Assembly (NCBI RefSeq): GCF_900100275.1
Contig: NZ_FNET01000023.1
Span: 62,001-126,000, forward strand
Reading direction: 5' to 3'
DNA: 64,000 nt
Source: Lentzea albidocapillata subsp. violacea
Lineage (GTDB): Bacteria; Actinomycetota; Actinomycetes; Mycobacteriales; Pseudonocardiaceae
Every line of letters begins with the position of its first letter. The first letter of the stretch is position 1. Shown here piece by piece: positions 25,751-34,831 of the stretch. The notes beneath the pieces are model-generated. The model saw only the letters and a list, made by a program, of their open reading frames with translations. It had not been told where the DNA came from and made no database searches. The position numbers and the translations under genes were made by a program.

Positions 25751-26318
25751 TCTCGTCGTCCTGCGTGGCCACGACGTCGTCGGCCATCTCCTCGACCTGG
25801 ATGTTGGTGCCGGCGCCGCGCACGTCCGTAGCCATCTTGATCGCACCCTCGTGGTGCTTGATCATCAGCTCCAGGAACATCCGGTCGAAGTCCTTGCCGC
25901 GCGCCGCGCCGAGGGCGTTCAGCTGGTCCTGCGTGGCCATGCCCGGCATCGACGAGTGGTCCCCGTGCGTGCCGATCGCGTTGAACGTGCGCTGCCACTG
26001 CTTCATGGCGCCGATCTCCGGTTCCTGGCTGAACCGGATGCGGTCGGCGAGGCCCTTCACCGTCTCGTTCTGCGCGCGGTCGGGAGCGAACCTCGTCATG
26101 GCGAGCGCCTGCTCGTGGTGGACGATCATCATCGCCACGTACTCGCGGTCGGCGTCGTTCGGCGGCGGCGGGATCACGCTGCTCACGTCCGAAGGCGCGA
26201 CAGTCGGCGCCGACCCGCCAGGCGTGTCGGGCGCGATGACCGGAGCTGCATCCGGCTCCGATGTACAGCCTGCCAGCAGGGCGAATGCCGCCACGATGAC
26301 CAGAACCCCAGAGCGCAT
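25716..26318 (-). CDS. DUF305 lipoprotein
   Basis: The product (about 200 residues) has a lipoprotein signal with lipobox LLAGC, a Pro/Ser-rich linker and two DUF305 half-domains, each with a His-rich helix: REYVAMMIVHHEQALAMTRF and DRMFLELMIKHHEGAIKMATD. DUF305 proteins are ferritin-like four-helix proteins, possibly metal-binding, facing the cell exterior. The start is uncertain: ATG 26318, or GTG 26339, which overlaps the TnpB stop by 4 nt. Family partners are often LVIVD-repeat proteins, as here at 27.8 kb across the TnpB gene. Confidence 0.83.
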   Translation of the reverse strand: MRSGVLVIVAAFALLAGCTSEPDAAPVIAPDTPGGSAPTVAPSDVSSVIPPPPNDADREYVAMMIVHHEQALAMTRFAPDRAQNETVKGLADRIRFSQEPEIGAMKQWQRTFNAIGTHGDHSSMPGMATQDQLNALGAARGKDFDRMFLELMIKHHEGAIKMATDVRGAGTNIQVEEMADDVVATQDDEINRMKKLLTEL

Positions 26319-26335
26319 GCGTCGCACAATACCGT

Positions 26336-27685
26336 TCACTGAGCGTGAGCCGTCGCCTCGCGGCGCGGCGTTGACCAGGTAGGTCTTCCCGTGGCAGTAC
26401 CCGCTGCACCGCAGGGCGGTGACTCACATGGGTTTCCAGCGGGCTCGTTTAACGTCACGGTGCAACTCACCGAAGACGAGCTCTCAACAAGAGCAGCCAG
26501 GTTGCGCGCGGCGTTGAGATCCCGGTCAACGATCAACCCGCACGCCTGACAGTGGTAGGTCCGCTCGGCGAGACGCAGTTTGGCTTTCACCACGCCACAG
26601 CCCGAACACATCTTGGAACTGGGAAACCATCGATCTGCGACATGGAGACGCGTCCCGGCCCAGGCGGTCTTGTACTCGAGCTGACGCCGCAGTTCAGCCA
26701 GACCGATCCCGGCGACGTGGCGCGCGAGCCTGCGGTTGCGCAGCATTCCTGCCACGTTGAGGTCCTCGATCACCACAGTGCCGTGTGCACGAACCAAGTG
26801 GGTCGTGAGTTTGTGCAGACCGTCGCGACGTGCGTTCGCAACTCGTGCGTGCAGCCGCGCGATCCGGGCCTGCGCCTTGCTCCACCGTACAGACGGACTC
26901 CGGCCGATCCGTCTGTCCGGCCCCGTTCGGCGCGAAGCTCGCCGTTGCAATCGACGTAGCGTTCGCTGGGCGGCCTCGAGCCGCCTCGGGTTGGGCACCA
27001 TCTCACCCGTGGACAGCACCGCGAGCATGTTGATTCCCAGGTCGACGCCCACGACCGAGTCCGCCGACGTGGCCTGGGCGCGCTGGATCTCGACGGAGAA
27101 CGACACGAACCACCGACCCGCGCGCAACGAGACGGTGGCAGACCGGATGCGGGCACTGCCTCGCTCGACGTGCCGAGCCAGTTTCCGGGTCGACTCGTGG
27201 GTGCGCACCGTGCCGATCCGCGGCACCTTCACGTGTCGGCGGTCGTAGTCAACGAGTCCGAACGCACCGGTGGTGAACCTGCACGACGACGAAGTGTGCT
27301 TACCCTTGAATCGCGGAAACCCGAGTTGGCGGCCCTTGCGCCGACCGTCGCGCGAAGCAGTCCAGTTACGCAGCGCCGTGGCGAGGTTGGCCAGTCCCGA
27401 GGAATAGGCCTCCTTGGAGTTCTCACTCCACCAAGGCGCCACTTCCTCCTTGGCCAGGTTCCAGTCCTTCCTCAGCCCGTAGGCAGACCAGTTCACCGGA
27501 GGTGTGAGTTCGGGGCCCTCCAGATCATAGGAGCGTTCGGCAGCACGTTGATCGAGATTCGCCTTCACTCGCGCCAGCCCCCAGTTGAAGGCGAACCTCT
27601 GCGCGCCACAGTGCGAGCGCAACATCGCGACCTGTGCAGACGTGGGTTCGAGGGCGTACCGATACGCCTGCAGGACCACACTCAT
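26336..27685 (-). CDS. tnpB: TnpB-type RNA-guided endonuclease (IS605/IS1341-like)
   Basis: This 449-residue protein is a complete TnpB. The wedge/REC N-terminus (YRYALEPTSAQVAMLRSHCGAQRFAFNWGL) leads to RuvC motifs I (VVGVDLGINMLAV), II (VVIEDLNVAGML) and III (VDRDLNAARNLA), with a zinc ribbon CSGC...CQAC. Catalytic Asp and Glu residues are all present, so nuclease activity is plausible. No TnpA transposase is adjacent. The TnpB stop lies next to the start of the DUF305 gene, leaving almost no downstream end for the omega-RNA scaffold outside coding sequence. The C-terminal tail (NEPAGNPCESPPCGAAGTATGR) is normal for actinobacterial TnpB. Confidence 0.92.
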   Translation of the reverse strand: MSVVLQAYRYALEPTSAQVAMLRSHCGAQRFAFNWGLARVKANLDQRAAERSYDLEGPELTPPVNWSAYGLRKDWNLAKEEVAPWWSENSKEAYSSGLANLATALRNWTASRDGRRKGRQLGFPRFKGKHTSSSCRFTTGAFGLVDYDRRHVKVPRIGTVRTHESTRKLARHVERGSARIRSATVSLRAGRWFVSFSVEIQRAQATSADSVVGVDLGINMLAVLSTGEMVPNPRRLEAAQRTLRRLQRRASRRTGPDRRIGRSPSVRWSKAQARIARLHARVANARRDGLHKLTTHLVRAHGTVVIEDLNVAGMLRNRRLARHVAGIGLAELRRQLEYKTAWAGTRLHVADRWFPSSKMCSGCGVVKAKLRLAERTYHCQACGLIVDRDLNAARNLAALVESSSSVSCTVTLNEPAGNPCESPPCGAAGTATGRPTWSTPRREATAHAQ

Positions 27686-27834
27686 CAGACGATGCTATCG
27701 AACAGGTGATCGACGAGGTTTGTCCGGCTCTTCGACTGTGGACAAGTGTGCAGAACCCTCCGAAAGACGCTGGCCCTTAGCAAGGCGAAGGGGTCATACT
27801 CCCCCACACCAACCCGTACTGAGGGGGTAAAGCT

Positions 27835-29316
27835 GTGACTTCACGCGCAACGGCCCGGCGGCGCAGAGCGCCGTTGGCGGTGCTGGGGGCGCTCGCGCTG
27901 ACGCTGTCGACGTTGACCGCGCCCGCGTACGCCGAGCCCGACCTGCCGGCGGACGGCAAGGGACTGAGCGAGGCTCAGCTCGAGTCGCAGGCGGAGGGCG
28001 TCAACGGCATTCCGGGCGTCGACGAGATCAGCCGCAGCCGCAACATGGTCCCGGTCGCCCACCTGGACAAGCAGGCTCCGCTCAACTCGACGCAGACCGA
28101 CATCGCGTTCCAGGACAACTACGCGTTCGTCGGCAACTACGACGGCTTCGTCATCTACGACATCCGCAACCCGAAGAAGCCGACGATCAAGAGCCAGGTC
28201 CTGTGTCCCGGCTCGCAGAACGACATCTCGGTGTACGGGAACCTGCTGTTCCTGTCGACCGACTCGTCGCGCAGTGACAACTCCTGCAGCAGCGTGTCCC
28301 AGTCCGCGACGATCAAGGAGTCGTGGGAGGGCATCAAGGTCTTCGACATCAGCGACAAGAGCGCGCCGCGCTACGTCGCCGCCGTCGAGACCGCCTGTGG
28401 TTCGCACACCCACACGATGGTGCCGAGCAAGAACAAGAAGGACGTGTACCTCTACGTCTCTTCCTACTCGCCCAACGCCGCGTTCCCGGACTGCCAGCCG
28501 CCGCACGACAAGATCTCCATCGTCAAGGTGCCGGTGCGCAACCCGGCCGCGGCCTCGCTGCTGAAGGCCCCGGTCCTCTTCCCGGACGGCGGCAACAAGG
28601 GCAGGCCCGGCAACATCGAGACCGGCTACACCTCGGCCACCTCGGGTTGCCACGACATCACCGTCTACCCGCAGATGGACCTCGCGGCCGGCGCCTGCAT
28701 GGGTGACGGCGTCCTCTGGGACATCTCCGACCGCGAGAACCTGGTCGAGATCAACCGGGTGCAGGACGACAAGAACTTCGCGTTCTGGCACTCCGCGACC
28801 TTCAACAACAGGGGCACCAAGGTCGTCTTCACCGACGAGCTCGGTGGCGGCGGCGCGGCGACCTGCAACGAGAAGATCGGCCCGACGCGGGGTGCCAACG
28901 GCATCTACGACATCGTGGGCAAGGGCAAGGACCGCAAGCTGGTCTTCAAGTCCTACTACAAGATCCCGCGCATGCAGGGCGACACGGAGAACTGCGTCGC
29001 GCACAACGGTTCGCTGATCCCGGTGCCCGGCAAGGACATCATGGTGCAGTCCTGGTACCAGGGCGGCATCTCGGTGTGGGACTTCACGAACTCGGCCAAG
29101 CCGCGTGAGATCGGCTTCTTCGAGCGCGGCCCGATGCCGAACGGCTTGGGCGGCGGCACGTGGTCGACCTACTGGTACAACGGCTACATCTACTCCTCGG
29201 AGATGGGCCGCGGCTTCGACGTCATCGACATGCGCGACCCGCGCACGTTCGTGGCGAAGCTGTTCCGCACGGACGAGCTGAACGTGCAGACCCAGGGGAA
29301 CTTCTACCGCGGGTAG
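27835..29316 (+). CDS. secreted LVIVD-repeat beta-propeller protein
   Basis: A 493-residue exported protein with a twin-Arg-rich N-terminus and signal peptide (cleavage near residue 33, TAPAYAEP). The mature part has LVIVD-type blades: NYAFVGNYDGFVIYDIRNPKKP, GIKVFDISDKSAPRYVAAVE, GISVWDFTNSAKPREIGFF and GFDVIDMRDPRT. Repeated Cys pairs suggest disulfides. Function is unknown; cell-surface location is likely. The start is GTG with GAGGGGG 8 nt upstream. It is transcribed away from the TnpB gene. Confidence 0.85.
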   Translation: MTSRATARRRRAPLAVLGALALTLSTLTAPAYAEPDLPADGKGLSEAQLESQAEGVNGIPGVDEISRSRNMVPVAHLDKQAPLNSTQTDIAFQDNYAFVGNYDGFVIYDIRNPKKPTIKSQVLCPGSQNDISVYGNLLFLSTDSSRSDNSCSSVSQSATIKESWEGIKVFDISDKSAPRYVAAVETACGSHTHTMVPSKNKKDVYLYVSSYSPNAAFPDCQPPHDKISIVKVPVRNPAAASLLKAPVLFPDGGNKGRPGNIETGYTSATSGCHDITVYPQMDLAAGACMGDGVLWDISDRENLVEINRVQDDKNFAFWHSATFNNRGTKVVFTDELGGGGAATCNEKIGPTRGANGIYDIVGKGKDRKLVFKSYYKIPRMQGDTENCVAHNGSLIPVPGKDIMVQSWYQGGISVWDFTNSAKPREIGFFERGPMPNGLGGGTWSTYWYNGYIYSSEMGRGFDVIDMRDPRTFVAKLFRTDELNVQTQGNFYRG

Positions 29317-29331
29317 TAGCTCCCTCTCAGA

Positions 29332-29366
29332 TCAGCGCGGCTGCCGGCGTTCGGCAGCCGCGCTGA
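29332..29366. terminator. bidirectional hairpin embedded in the 3' end of the MFS gene
   Basis: A perfect 15-bp stem (29332-29346 with 29352-29366, loop GCGTT) begins 16 nt past the LVIVD gene stop and includes the stop codon and last codons of the convergent MFS gene. The MFS C-terminus therefore doubles as terminator sequence. Confidence 0.75.
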
Positions 29367-30492
29367 CTGCTGTCAGGACCAAGGTCACCGCGACGCCGCC
29401 GAAGACCGCCCAGATCGGGGAGCCGACGTCCATCGCCCACGCGGCGACGACGGCCGTGAGCCCGTAGCCCGCGCCCGTCACGGCGTACATCATCGAGAAC
29501 CCGGCCGCGTGCGCGCCGACGGGAAGCCGTTCGCGCAACGCCAGGCTGCGCGTCACCAGCACGCCGGACTGGAACAGCCCGGCGGCGAGCAACGCGCCCG
29601 CGATGCCCGGCAGGTTCGGGAACAACGCCAGCGCGCCGACGCACGTCGCCGTGACGACGAGCAGCACCAAACCCTGTGCGCGCAACGATCCCGGCCACGG
29701 CCGCAGCCCGTACAGCACCGCGCCCAGCGCGCTGCACGCCGCGAAACCCATGAGCAGCGGCCCGATCCAGCCGATCCCGATCCCCCGGTACTCCAGCAAC
29801 GCCGGCAGCACCAGCTCCGCGACCGCCAGCTGCGCCAGCGCCGCCGCGCTCACGAGGTAGATCGGCCAGGCCGACGCCACCACGCGAGGTTTCGCCGTGC
29901 CGGACCGCGACGTCACGTGCCCGCGCGGCAGGATGAACACCAGCCACGCCGCCACGACGACCAGCGACACGGACACGACGACGGGCGCCCGGTGGTCGAC
30001 GCTCAGCGCCAGCACCGTCACCAGCGCGGGCGCCACCGCCCACACCACCTGCGTGATCATGGCGTCGAAGCCCATCGCCTTGGGCACCAACGCGTCCGGC
30101 ACCAGCCCGAGGAGCATCGCGCGCAACCCGCCGGGCGTGGTCGACGGCCCGGCACCCGCGACGAACGCCGCGATCGCCAGCACCGTCACGTTCAGCGTCA
30201 GCGCCAGCGTCGTGAACGCCCCGGCGCCGACGAGCAGCCCGACCGACAGCTGCCCGCGCATCCGCGAGGGGTCGAGGAACAGCCCGAGCAACGCGGCGCC
30301 GAGGATCTCGCCCAGCACGTAGACGGCGACCAGCGACGCGGCCAGCACGTACCCGCCGGGCAGTCCCCTGGTCAGGAACACCATCATCAGCGGCGTCATC
30401 GACATCGGCAGCTTCGCGGCGACCGTCACCACGGCACACGCCAGCACGTCCCGGTTCGCGAGGTCGCGGTACCCGGCAGCGGAGATCGTCAT
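29332..30492 (-). CDS. MFS transporter
   Basis: The 386-residue membrane protein has about 12 hydrophobic helices and no long loops, as in drug/metabolite exporters of the major facilitator superfamily. The first half carries FLTRGLPGGYVLAASLVAVYVLGEILG and LLGLFLDPSRMRGQLSVGL (motif A-like). No substrate motif is recognisable. It follows the VOC gene directly (TAG then ATG, no gap), so the two are co-translated; the VOC protein hints at export or resistance to a small molecule. Confidence 0.82.
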   Translation of the reverse strand: MTISAAGYRDLANRDVLACAVVTVAAKLPMSMTPLMMVFLTRGLPGGYVLAASLVAVYVLGEILGAALLGLFLDPSRMRGQLSVGLLVGAGAFTTLALTLNVTVLAIAAFVAGAGPSTTPGGLRAMLLGLVPDALVPKAMGFDAMITQVVWAVAPALVTVLALSVDHRAPVVVSVSLVVVAAWLVFILPRGHVTSRSGTAKPRVVASAWPIYLVSAAALAQLAVAELVLPALLEYRGIGIGWIGPLLMGFAACSALGAVLYGLRPWPGSLRAQGLVLLVVTATCVGALALFPNLPGIAGALLAAGLFQSGVLVTRSLALRERLPVGAHAAGFSMMYAVTGAGYGLTAVVAAWAMDVGSPIWAVFGGVAVTLVLTAVSAAAERRQPR

Positions 30493-30888
30493 CTACTCGC
30501 CCAGCTCCTGGAACAACGTCAGCTGCAGCCCGGCCGGCGCCGCCAGGCGGGCGTTCAGCGAGTTCCACGGCGTGCGAGTCGGTTCCGCGATCACCTCGGC
30601 CCCGGCGGCCTGCAGCGCACGGGTGGTCACGGCGGAGTCCTCCACCTCGAAGGCCACCCGCACGTGCCCCGCGACGCGCCGGCCGACCTCGACCTCGTCG
30701 ATGAACGCCGCGTGCGGCGGGTCGGTGATCTCCAGCGTCGCCCGCCCGGCTTCGAGGATCGTGACCCTGCCGCCGTCGGACGTGAACGCCGCCCGTTGCT
30801 CAAGCCCCAGCACGTCTCGGTAGAAACGCAGGGCCTCGTCGTAGTCGTCAGCGGTGACGACCAAGCGGAGTTCACGGACACCGGTCAT
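30493..30888 (-). CDS. VOC family (glyoxalase/bleomycin-resistance fold) protein
   Basis: A 131-residue protein with two beta-alpha-beta-beta-beta units: LRLVVTADDYDEALRFYRDVLGLEQRAAF and RVAFEVEDSAVTTRALQAAGAEVIAEPTRTPWNSLNARLAAPAGLQLTLFQ. The usual metal-binding His/Glu pattern is incomplete (Glu near the end of each half only partly visible). An ATG at 30900 is an alternative start. It is coupled to the MFS gene. Confidence 0.82.
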   Translation of the reverse strand: MTGVRELRLVVTADDYDEALRFYRDVLGLEQRAAFTSDGGRVTILEAGRATLEITDPPHAAFIDEVEVGRRVAGHVRVAFEVEDSAVTTRALQAAGAEVIAEPTRTPWNSLNARLAAPAGLQLTLFQELGE

Positions 30889-30956
30889 GGCGACGATCAT
30901 CGCACCACCGGTGTCAGAACGAGGCGAACCCGCCGAACTCCCCGCCCTGACAGACC

Positions 30957-32087
30957 CTAGACCTCGACGCGCTGAGCCTGCCCGAGCGCGAGCCGCGTCA
31001 GGACCGCCAGGACCAGCGAGATCCCGGCGGTCACGTGGATCGGCGCCGGTCCGAACGTCGCCGCCAGCACCGCCACCGACCCGATCGGCAGCAGGTACTT
31101 GCGCACCCCCGCCTGCCCCGGACAATCCTGCACGTACCAGACGCACAGGAAGAACACGGCCAGCGGCACCGTCGTGAACGCGGCGACCGTCGTGCCCGGC
31201 GCGTGCGAGACGTGCAGGTCGTAGTCGACCGAAGCCGCGAGTCCGGCGCCGAGTGCCGCGATCGAGCCGAGGACGAACAGGTGCGCGTACCCCCACAGGA
31301 ACGCCTTCTTCAGGTTGTGCAGGTGGGCCGGCGCCTCGAAGTAGATCCACCACACCGAGAACACGATGACGAGCGAGGCGGCGGCGAGCGAGATGAGGTT
31401 GACGCCGCTGTCGAAGCCCTTCTGGAACGCGAGCGTGGCCGCCAGGATCGACTCGCCGAGCACGATCAGCGTGAACAGGCCGTGCCGTTCCGCGATGTGG
31501 TGCGGGTGCCACGTCGTCGCGCCCGACTTCTCGGCCCAGGCCGGCACCAGCAACTCGGCGAGCATGCCGAGCACCCACAGCCCGAGCGCGAGGCTCGGCG
31601 GTACGAAGAGCCACAGCACCCACAGCACCTGCATGACCGCGATGCCGCCCGCGTACCGGTGCGCGCACGCCTTGTGCGACGGGTTGTCGCGCGCGGCACG
31701 CAGCCAGTGCGTGACCATCGCGAGCCTGATGACCACGTAACCGCCGACGACGATCCGGTAGTCCTGGTGCTCGAAGACGGCCGGGATGCCCGCCGCGATC
31801 ACCAGGACACCGGCGATCTGCACCATCGTGATGATCCGGTACAGCGTGTCGTCGTTGTCGAACGCGCTGGAGAACCAGGTGAAGTTCAGCCACGGCAGCC
31901 ACAGCGCGAAGAACGCCATGCAGAACGCCAGCAGGCCGGCGCCCGCGTGGTTCTCGGTCACGGCGTGGTGCAACGAGGCGGCGGCCTGGGCGACCGCCAC
32001 CACGAAGCTCAGGTCGAACAGCAGCTCCAACGGCGTCGCGACCCGGTGGGTCTCCGCCGTGTCGCGCGCGAGGAGCTTCTTGATCAT
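30957..32087 (-). CDS. low-temperature-requirement protein A (LtrA) family membrane protein
   Basis: This 376-residue protein has about 12 hydrophobic segments and the LtrA opening ATPLELLFDLSFVVAVAQAA, plus WHPHHIAERHGLFTLIVLGESILA near residue 195. Its biochemical role is unknown. It overlaps the ABC transporter ATPase gene by 4 nt (ATGA) and is the last gene of that operon, an unusual association. Confidence 0.88.
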   Translation of the reverse strand: MIKKLLARDTAETHRVATPLELLFDLSFVVAVAQAAASLHHAVTENHAGAGLLAFCMAFFALWLPWLNFTWFSSAFDNDDTLYRIITMVQIAGVLVIAAGIPAVFEHQDYRIVVGGYVVIRLAMVTHWLRAARDNPSHKACAHRYAGGIAVMQVLWVLWLFVPPSLALGLWVLGMLAELLVPAWAEKSGATTWHPHHIAERHGLFTLIVLGESILAATLAFQKGFDSGVNLISLAAASLVIVFSVWWIYFEAPAHLHNLKKAFLWGYAHLFVLGSIAALGAGLAASVDYDLHVSHAPGTTVAAFTTVPLAVFFLCVWYVQDCPGQAGVRKYLLPIGSVAVLAATFGPAPIHVTAGISLVLAVLTRLALGQAQRVEV

Positions 32088-33115
32088 CCCGCCACCACCA
32101 TGATCCTTGATTCGCTCAGGTCGAGTGCGACCCGCGTGCCCGGCTGGTACGCGGCGGCGGTGTTGGAGGGCTGGTCGATGCGCAGCACCTGCTCCCCGAC
32201 CCTGACCGAGATCCGCGTGACCGGCCCGAGGAACGACTGGGTCAGCACGTCGCCCACGATCTTGCCGTTGGTGTCGCCGTCGTGCGCGGAAACGCCGATG
32301 TCCTCCGGACGCACGATGACACGAACGTCGCTGCCGGACGGCTGGTCGTGCGACACGGCGACGGTCACGCCGTTCACCACGACGGTCTGGCCCTCGGCCT
32401 TGGCCTGCACCGAGTTCGTGACGCCGACGAACTGCGCCACGAAAGCCGTCTTCGGTTCGCGGTAGACGACGGACGGCGTGTCGAGCTGCTCCAGCCGGCC
32501 GTGCGACATCACGCCGACCCGGTCGGAGACGGCGAGCGCCTCCTCCTGGTCGTGCGTGACGAACAGCGTCGTCATGCCGAGCTCCGTCTGGATGCGACGA
32601 ATCTCGTCCCGCAGGTTCACGCGGACCTTGGCGTCCAGCGCGGACAGCGGCTCGTCCAGCAGCAGCACGCGCGGCTGGATCGCGAGAGCGCGCGCCAGTG
32701 CGACGCGCTGCTGCTGACCACCCGACATCTGGTGCGGGTACCGGCCACCGAGATGGGTGAGACCGACCAGTTCGAGCAGTTCGCCGGCCTTCTTGGCGTC
32801 GGCCTTGCGCATCTTGAGGCCGAACGCGACGTTCTGCGCCGCGGTCATGTTCGGGAAGAGGCTGTAGGCCTGGAAGACCATGCCCATGTCCCGCTTGTTG
32901 GCCGGCACCTTCGTGATGTCCTTGCCGCCCACGGTGACCGTGCCCGAGTCGGACGTCTCGAAGCCCGCGACGATGCGCAGCGCCGTCGTCTTGCCGCAGC
33001 CCGACGGGCCCAGCAACGACACCAGCTCGCCCTCCGCCAGCTCCAGATCAAGACCGTCCAGCGCGACGTTGCCGCCGAAGGACTTGCGCAGTCCCTTGAG
33101 TTGCAGGTGGCTCAT
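32084..33115 (-). CDS. ABC transporter ATPase, PotA/FbpC type
   Basis: The 343-residue ATPase has Walker A GPSGCGKTT (about residues 36-44), Q-loop VFQAYSLFP, signature MSGGQQQR, Walker B VLLLDEPLSALD, H-loop FVTHDQEEA, and a C-terminal TOBE-like regulatory domain (about 235-343). This is the polyamine/iron/aminoethylphosphonate-type importer class. The ATG at 33115 (MSHLQLKG) is chosen because the upstream extension to 33154 lies in the preceding gene. It follows the second permease gene by 4 nt. Confidence 0.92.
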   Translation of the reverse strand: MSHLQLKGLRKSFGGNVALDGLDLELAEGELVSLLGPSGCGKTTALRIVAGFETSDSGTVTVGGKDITKVPANKRDMGMVFQAYSLFPNMTAAQNVAFGLKMRKADAKKAGELLELVGLTHLGGRYPHQMSGGQQQRVALARALAIQPRVLLLDEPLSALDAKVRVNLRDEIRRIQTELGMTTLFVTHDQEEALAVSDRVGVMSHGRLEQLDTPSVVYREPKTAFVAQFVGVTNSVQAKAEGQTVVVNGVTVAVSHDQPSGSDVRVIVRPEDIGVSAHDGDTNGKIVGDVLTQSFLGPVTRISVRVGEQVLRIDQPSNTAAAYQPGTRVALDLSESRIMVVAG

Positions 33116-33119
33116 GGTC

Positions 33120-33911
33120 TCAGTTACTCCCCTGCAGAATTTCTTCTTCGGCAACGGTCTGACGGCGTCGTTGGCCGACGTAGGAAAGTGCGAACAGAAG
33201 GACGAACGCGAAGATCAGGCACAGCAGCGACACCGCGATGGACACACCCGCGTTGCGCTTGCCCAGCAGGTTGACCTGCACCTGCAGCGTGTCGAAGTTG
33301 AGCAGCGACGCGATGGTGAACTCGCCGAGCACCAGGGCCACCGACAGCAGCGCAGCACCGATCAGTGCGACGCGGATGTTCGGTACAACGACCTTCCACA
33401 GCACCGTGAACCACGACGCGCCGAGGCTGCGCGCGGCTTCGGCCAGCGTCTTCAGGTCGATGGCGGCGAGTCCGGCGTCGATCGCGCGGTAGGCGAACGG
33501 CAGCACCAGGATGGTGTACGCGAACGTCAGCGTCAGCGCTGAGTCGCCGAAGAAGTAGTTCACCCACGCGTAGAGCGGCGCCATGCCGACCACGAGCACG
33601 ATGGCGGGAATCGCCAGCGGCAGCAGGCACAGGAACTCCACGAGCCGCTGCAACTGCGGAAGCCGCAACCGGATCCACGCCATCGTCGGCACGAGCAGCA
33701 CCAGCATCAGCACCGCGGAGGTGACCGACAGCAGCAGCGAGTTGACGAGAGCTTCCATCAACCCTTCGTCGTCGACGATGGACGTCCACGACTCGAGGCT
33801 GCGCGTGTCGTTCTTGCCACGCGTGGAGAACTCCGCCATCGCGATCAACGGCAGGATGAAGTAGACGCCGAGGACCAGCAGGATGATCGTGCGCAGGACG
33901 CGCTGTTTCAC
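33120..33911 (-). CDS. ABC transporter permease, PotC type
   Basis: A 263-residue permease with six membrane segments and the EAA loop EAARSLGASWFTVLWKVVVPNI (about residues 165-186). The GTG start shares its G with the previous gene's TAG stop, so the two permeases are translationally coupled. It pairs with the upstream permease as the membrane channel. Confidence 0.9.
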   Translation of the reverse strand: MKQRVLRTIILLVLGVYFILPLIAMAEFSTRGKNDTRSLESWTSIVDDEGLMEALVNSLLLSVTSAVLMLVLLVPTMAWIRLRLPQLQRLVEFLCLLPLAIPAIVLVVGMAPLYAWVNYFFGDSALTLTFAYTILVLPFAYRAIDAGLAAIDLKTLAEAARSLGASWFTVLWKVVVPNIRVALIGAALLSVALVLGEFTIASLLNFDTLQVQVNLLGKRNAGVSIAVSLLCLIFAFVLLFALSYVGQRRRQTVAEEEILQGSN

Positions 33912-34831
33912 TAGCGAACCCACTTGGCCACCCTCTTCTGCAGCAGCACGTTCACGCCCATCGCGATGCTGACCACGATCACCATGCCGAGGCCGAGCGC
34001 CTTGCCGAGGTTCTCCTGGCCGAGCACGACCTCGCCGGTGAGGAACCCGCGGATCTGCAGCGGCACGATCGGGCTGCCCTGCGAGACGAGCGCGGCGGCC
34101 GTGGCGTAGGCGCTGAAAGCGTTGGCGAACAACAGGAGCAGCGCGCCGAGGAACGGCGGCGTCAGGATGGGGCCGCCGACGTGGCGCCAGTACGTCCAGC
34201 TCGTGCCGCCGAGGCTCGCGTTGGCCTCGCGCCACTGCGGGCGCAGGCCGTCGAGCGCGGGCAGGAACACGATCACCATCAGCGGGATCTGGAAGAACGT
34301 GTAGACGAGCGTCAGGCCGGGCAGTTCGAACAGCCACGCGCTGCCGGCGAAGAGGTCGATGCCAACGTTGTCACGCAGGAACTTCGTGACAAGACCCTCG
34401 AAGCCGACCGTCGCGAGGAACGCGAACGCCAGCGGCACCCCACCGAACTGGGCGAGCACACCGCTGCCCGCGATGACGGTCCGGCGCAGCATCCCGTCGG
34501 GGTTGCCGACCGCGATCGCCCACGTGAGCAACGCGCCGAAGATCGCGCCGATGACCGCCGTGAGCGCGGAGAGTTCGATGCTGCGCACGAAGGCATCGAA
34601 GACGACGCCCGTGAACAGGCTCGTGAGGTTGTCGAGCGTGAACGCGCCGTTCGAGTCCTGGAAGGCACCGAACAGCACGAGCACCGTGGGGTAGACGAGA
34701 AAGGTGCCGACGAACGCCAGGAACGGCACCGCGACGAGCCAGGCGGCCACAGATGGCCGACCGGCGGCCCTACCCCTGGAGGGGGTGGGACCGCCGGGCT
34801 TTGCCGCCGCTACCGGAGCGACTGAGGTCAT
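33911..34831 (-). CDS. ABC transporter permease, PotB type
   Basis: The 306-residue first permease has an Ala/Pro-rich N-terminal tail (about 28 residues), six membrane segments and the EAA-like loop REANASLGGTSWTYWRHVGGPI (about residues 213-233). It overlaps the solute-binding protein gene by 4 nt. Confidence 0.9.
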   Translation of the reverse strand: MTSVAPVAAAKPGGPTPSRGRAAGRPSVAAWLVAVPFLAFVGTFLVYPTVLVLFGAFQDSNGAFTLDNLTSLFTGVVFDAFVRSIELSALTAVIGAIFGALLTWAIAVGNPDGMLRRTVIAGSGVLAQFGGVPLAFAFLATVGFEGLVTKFLRDNVGIDLFAGSAWLFELPGLTLVYTFFQIPLMVIVFLPALDGLRPQWREANASLGGTSWTYWRHVGGPILTPPFLGALLLLFANAFSAYATAAALVSQGSPIVPLQIRGFLTGEVVLGQENLGKALGLGMVIVVSIAMGVNVLLQKRVAKWVR

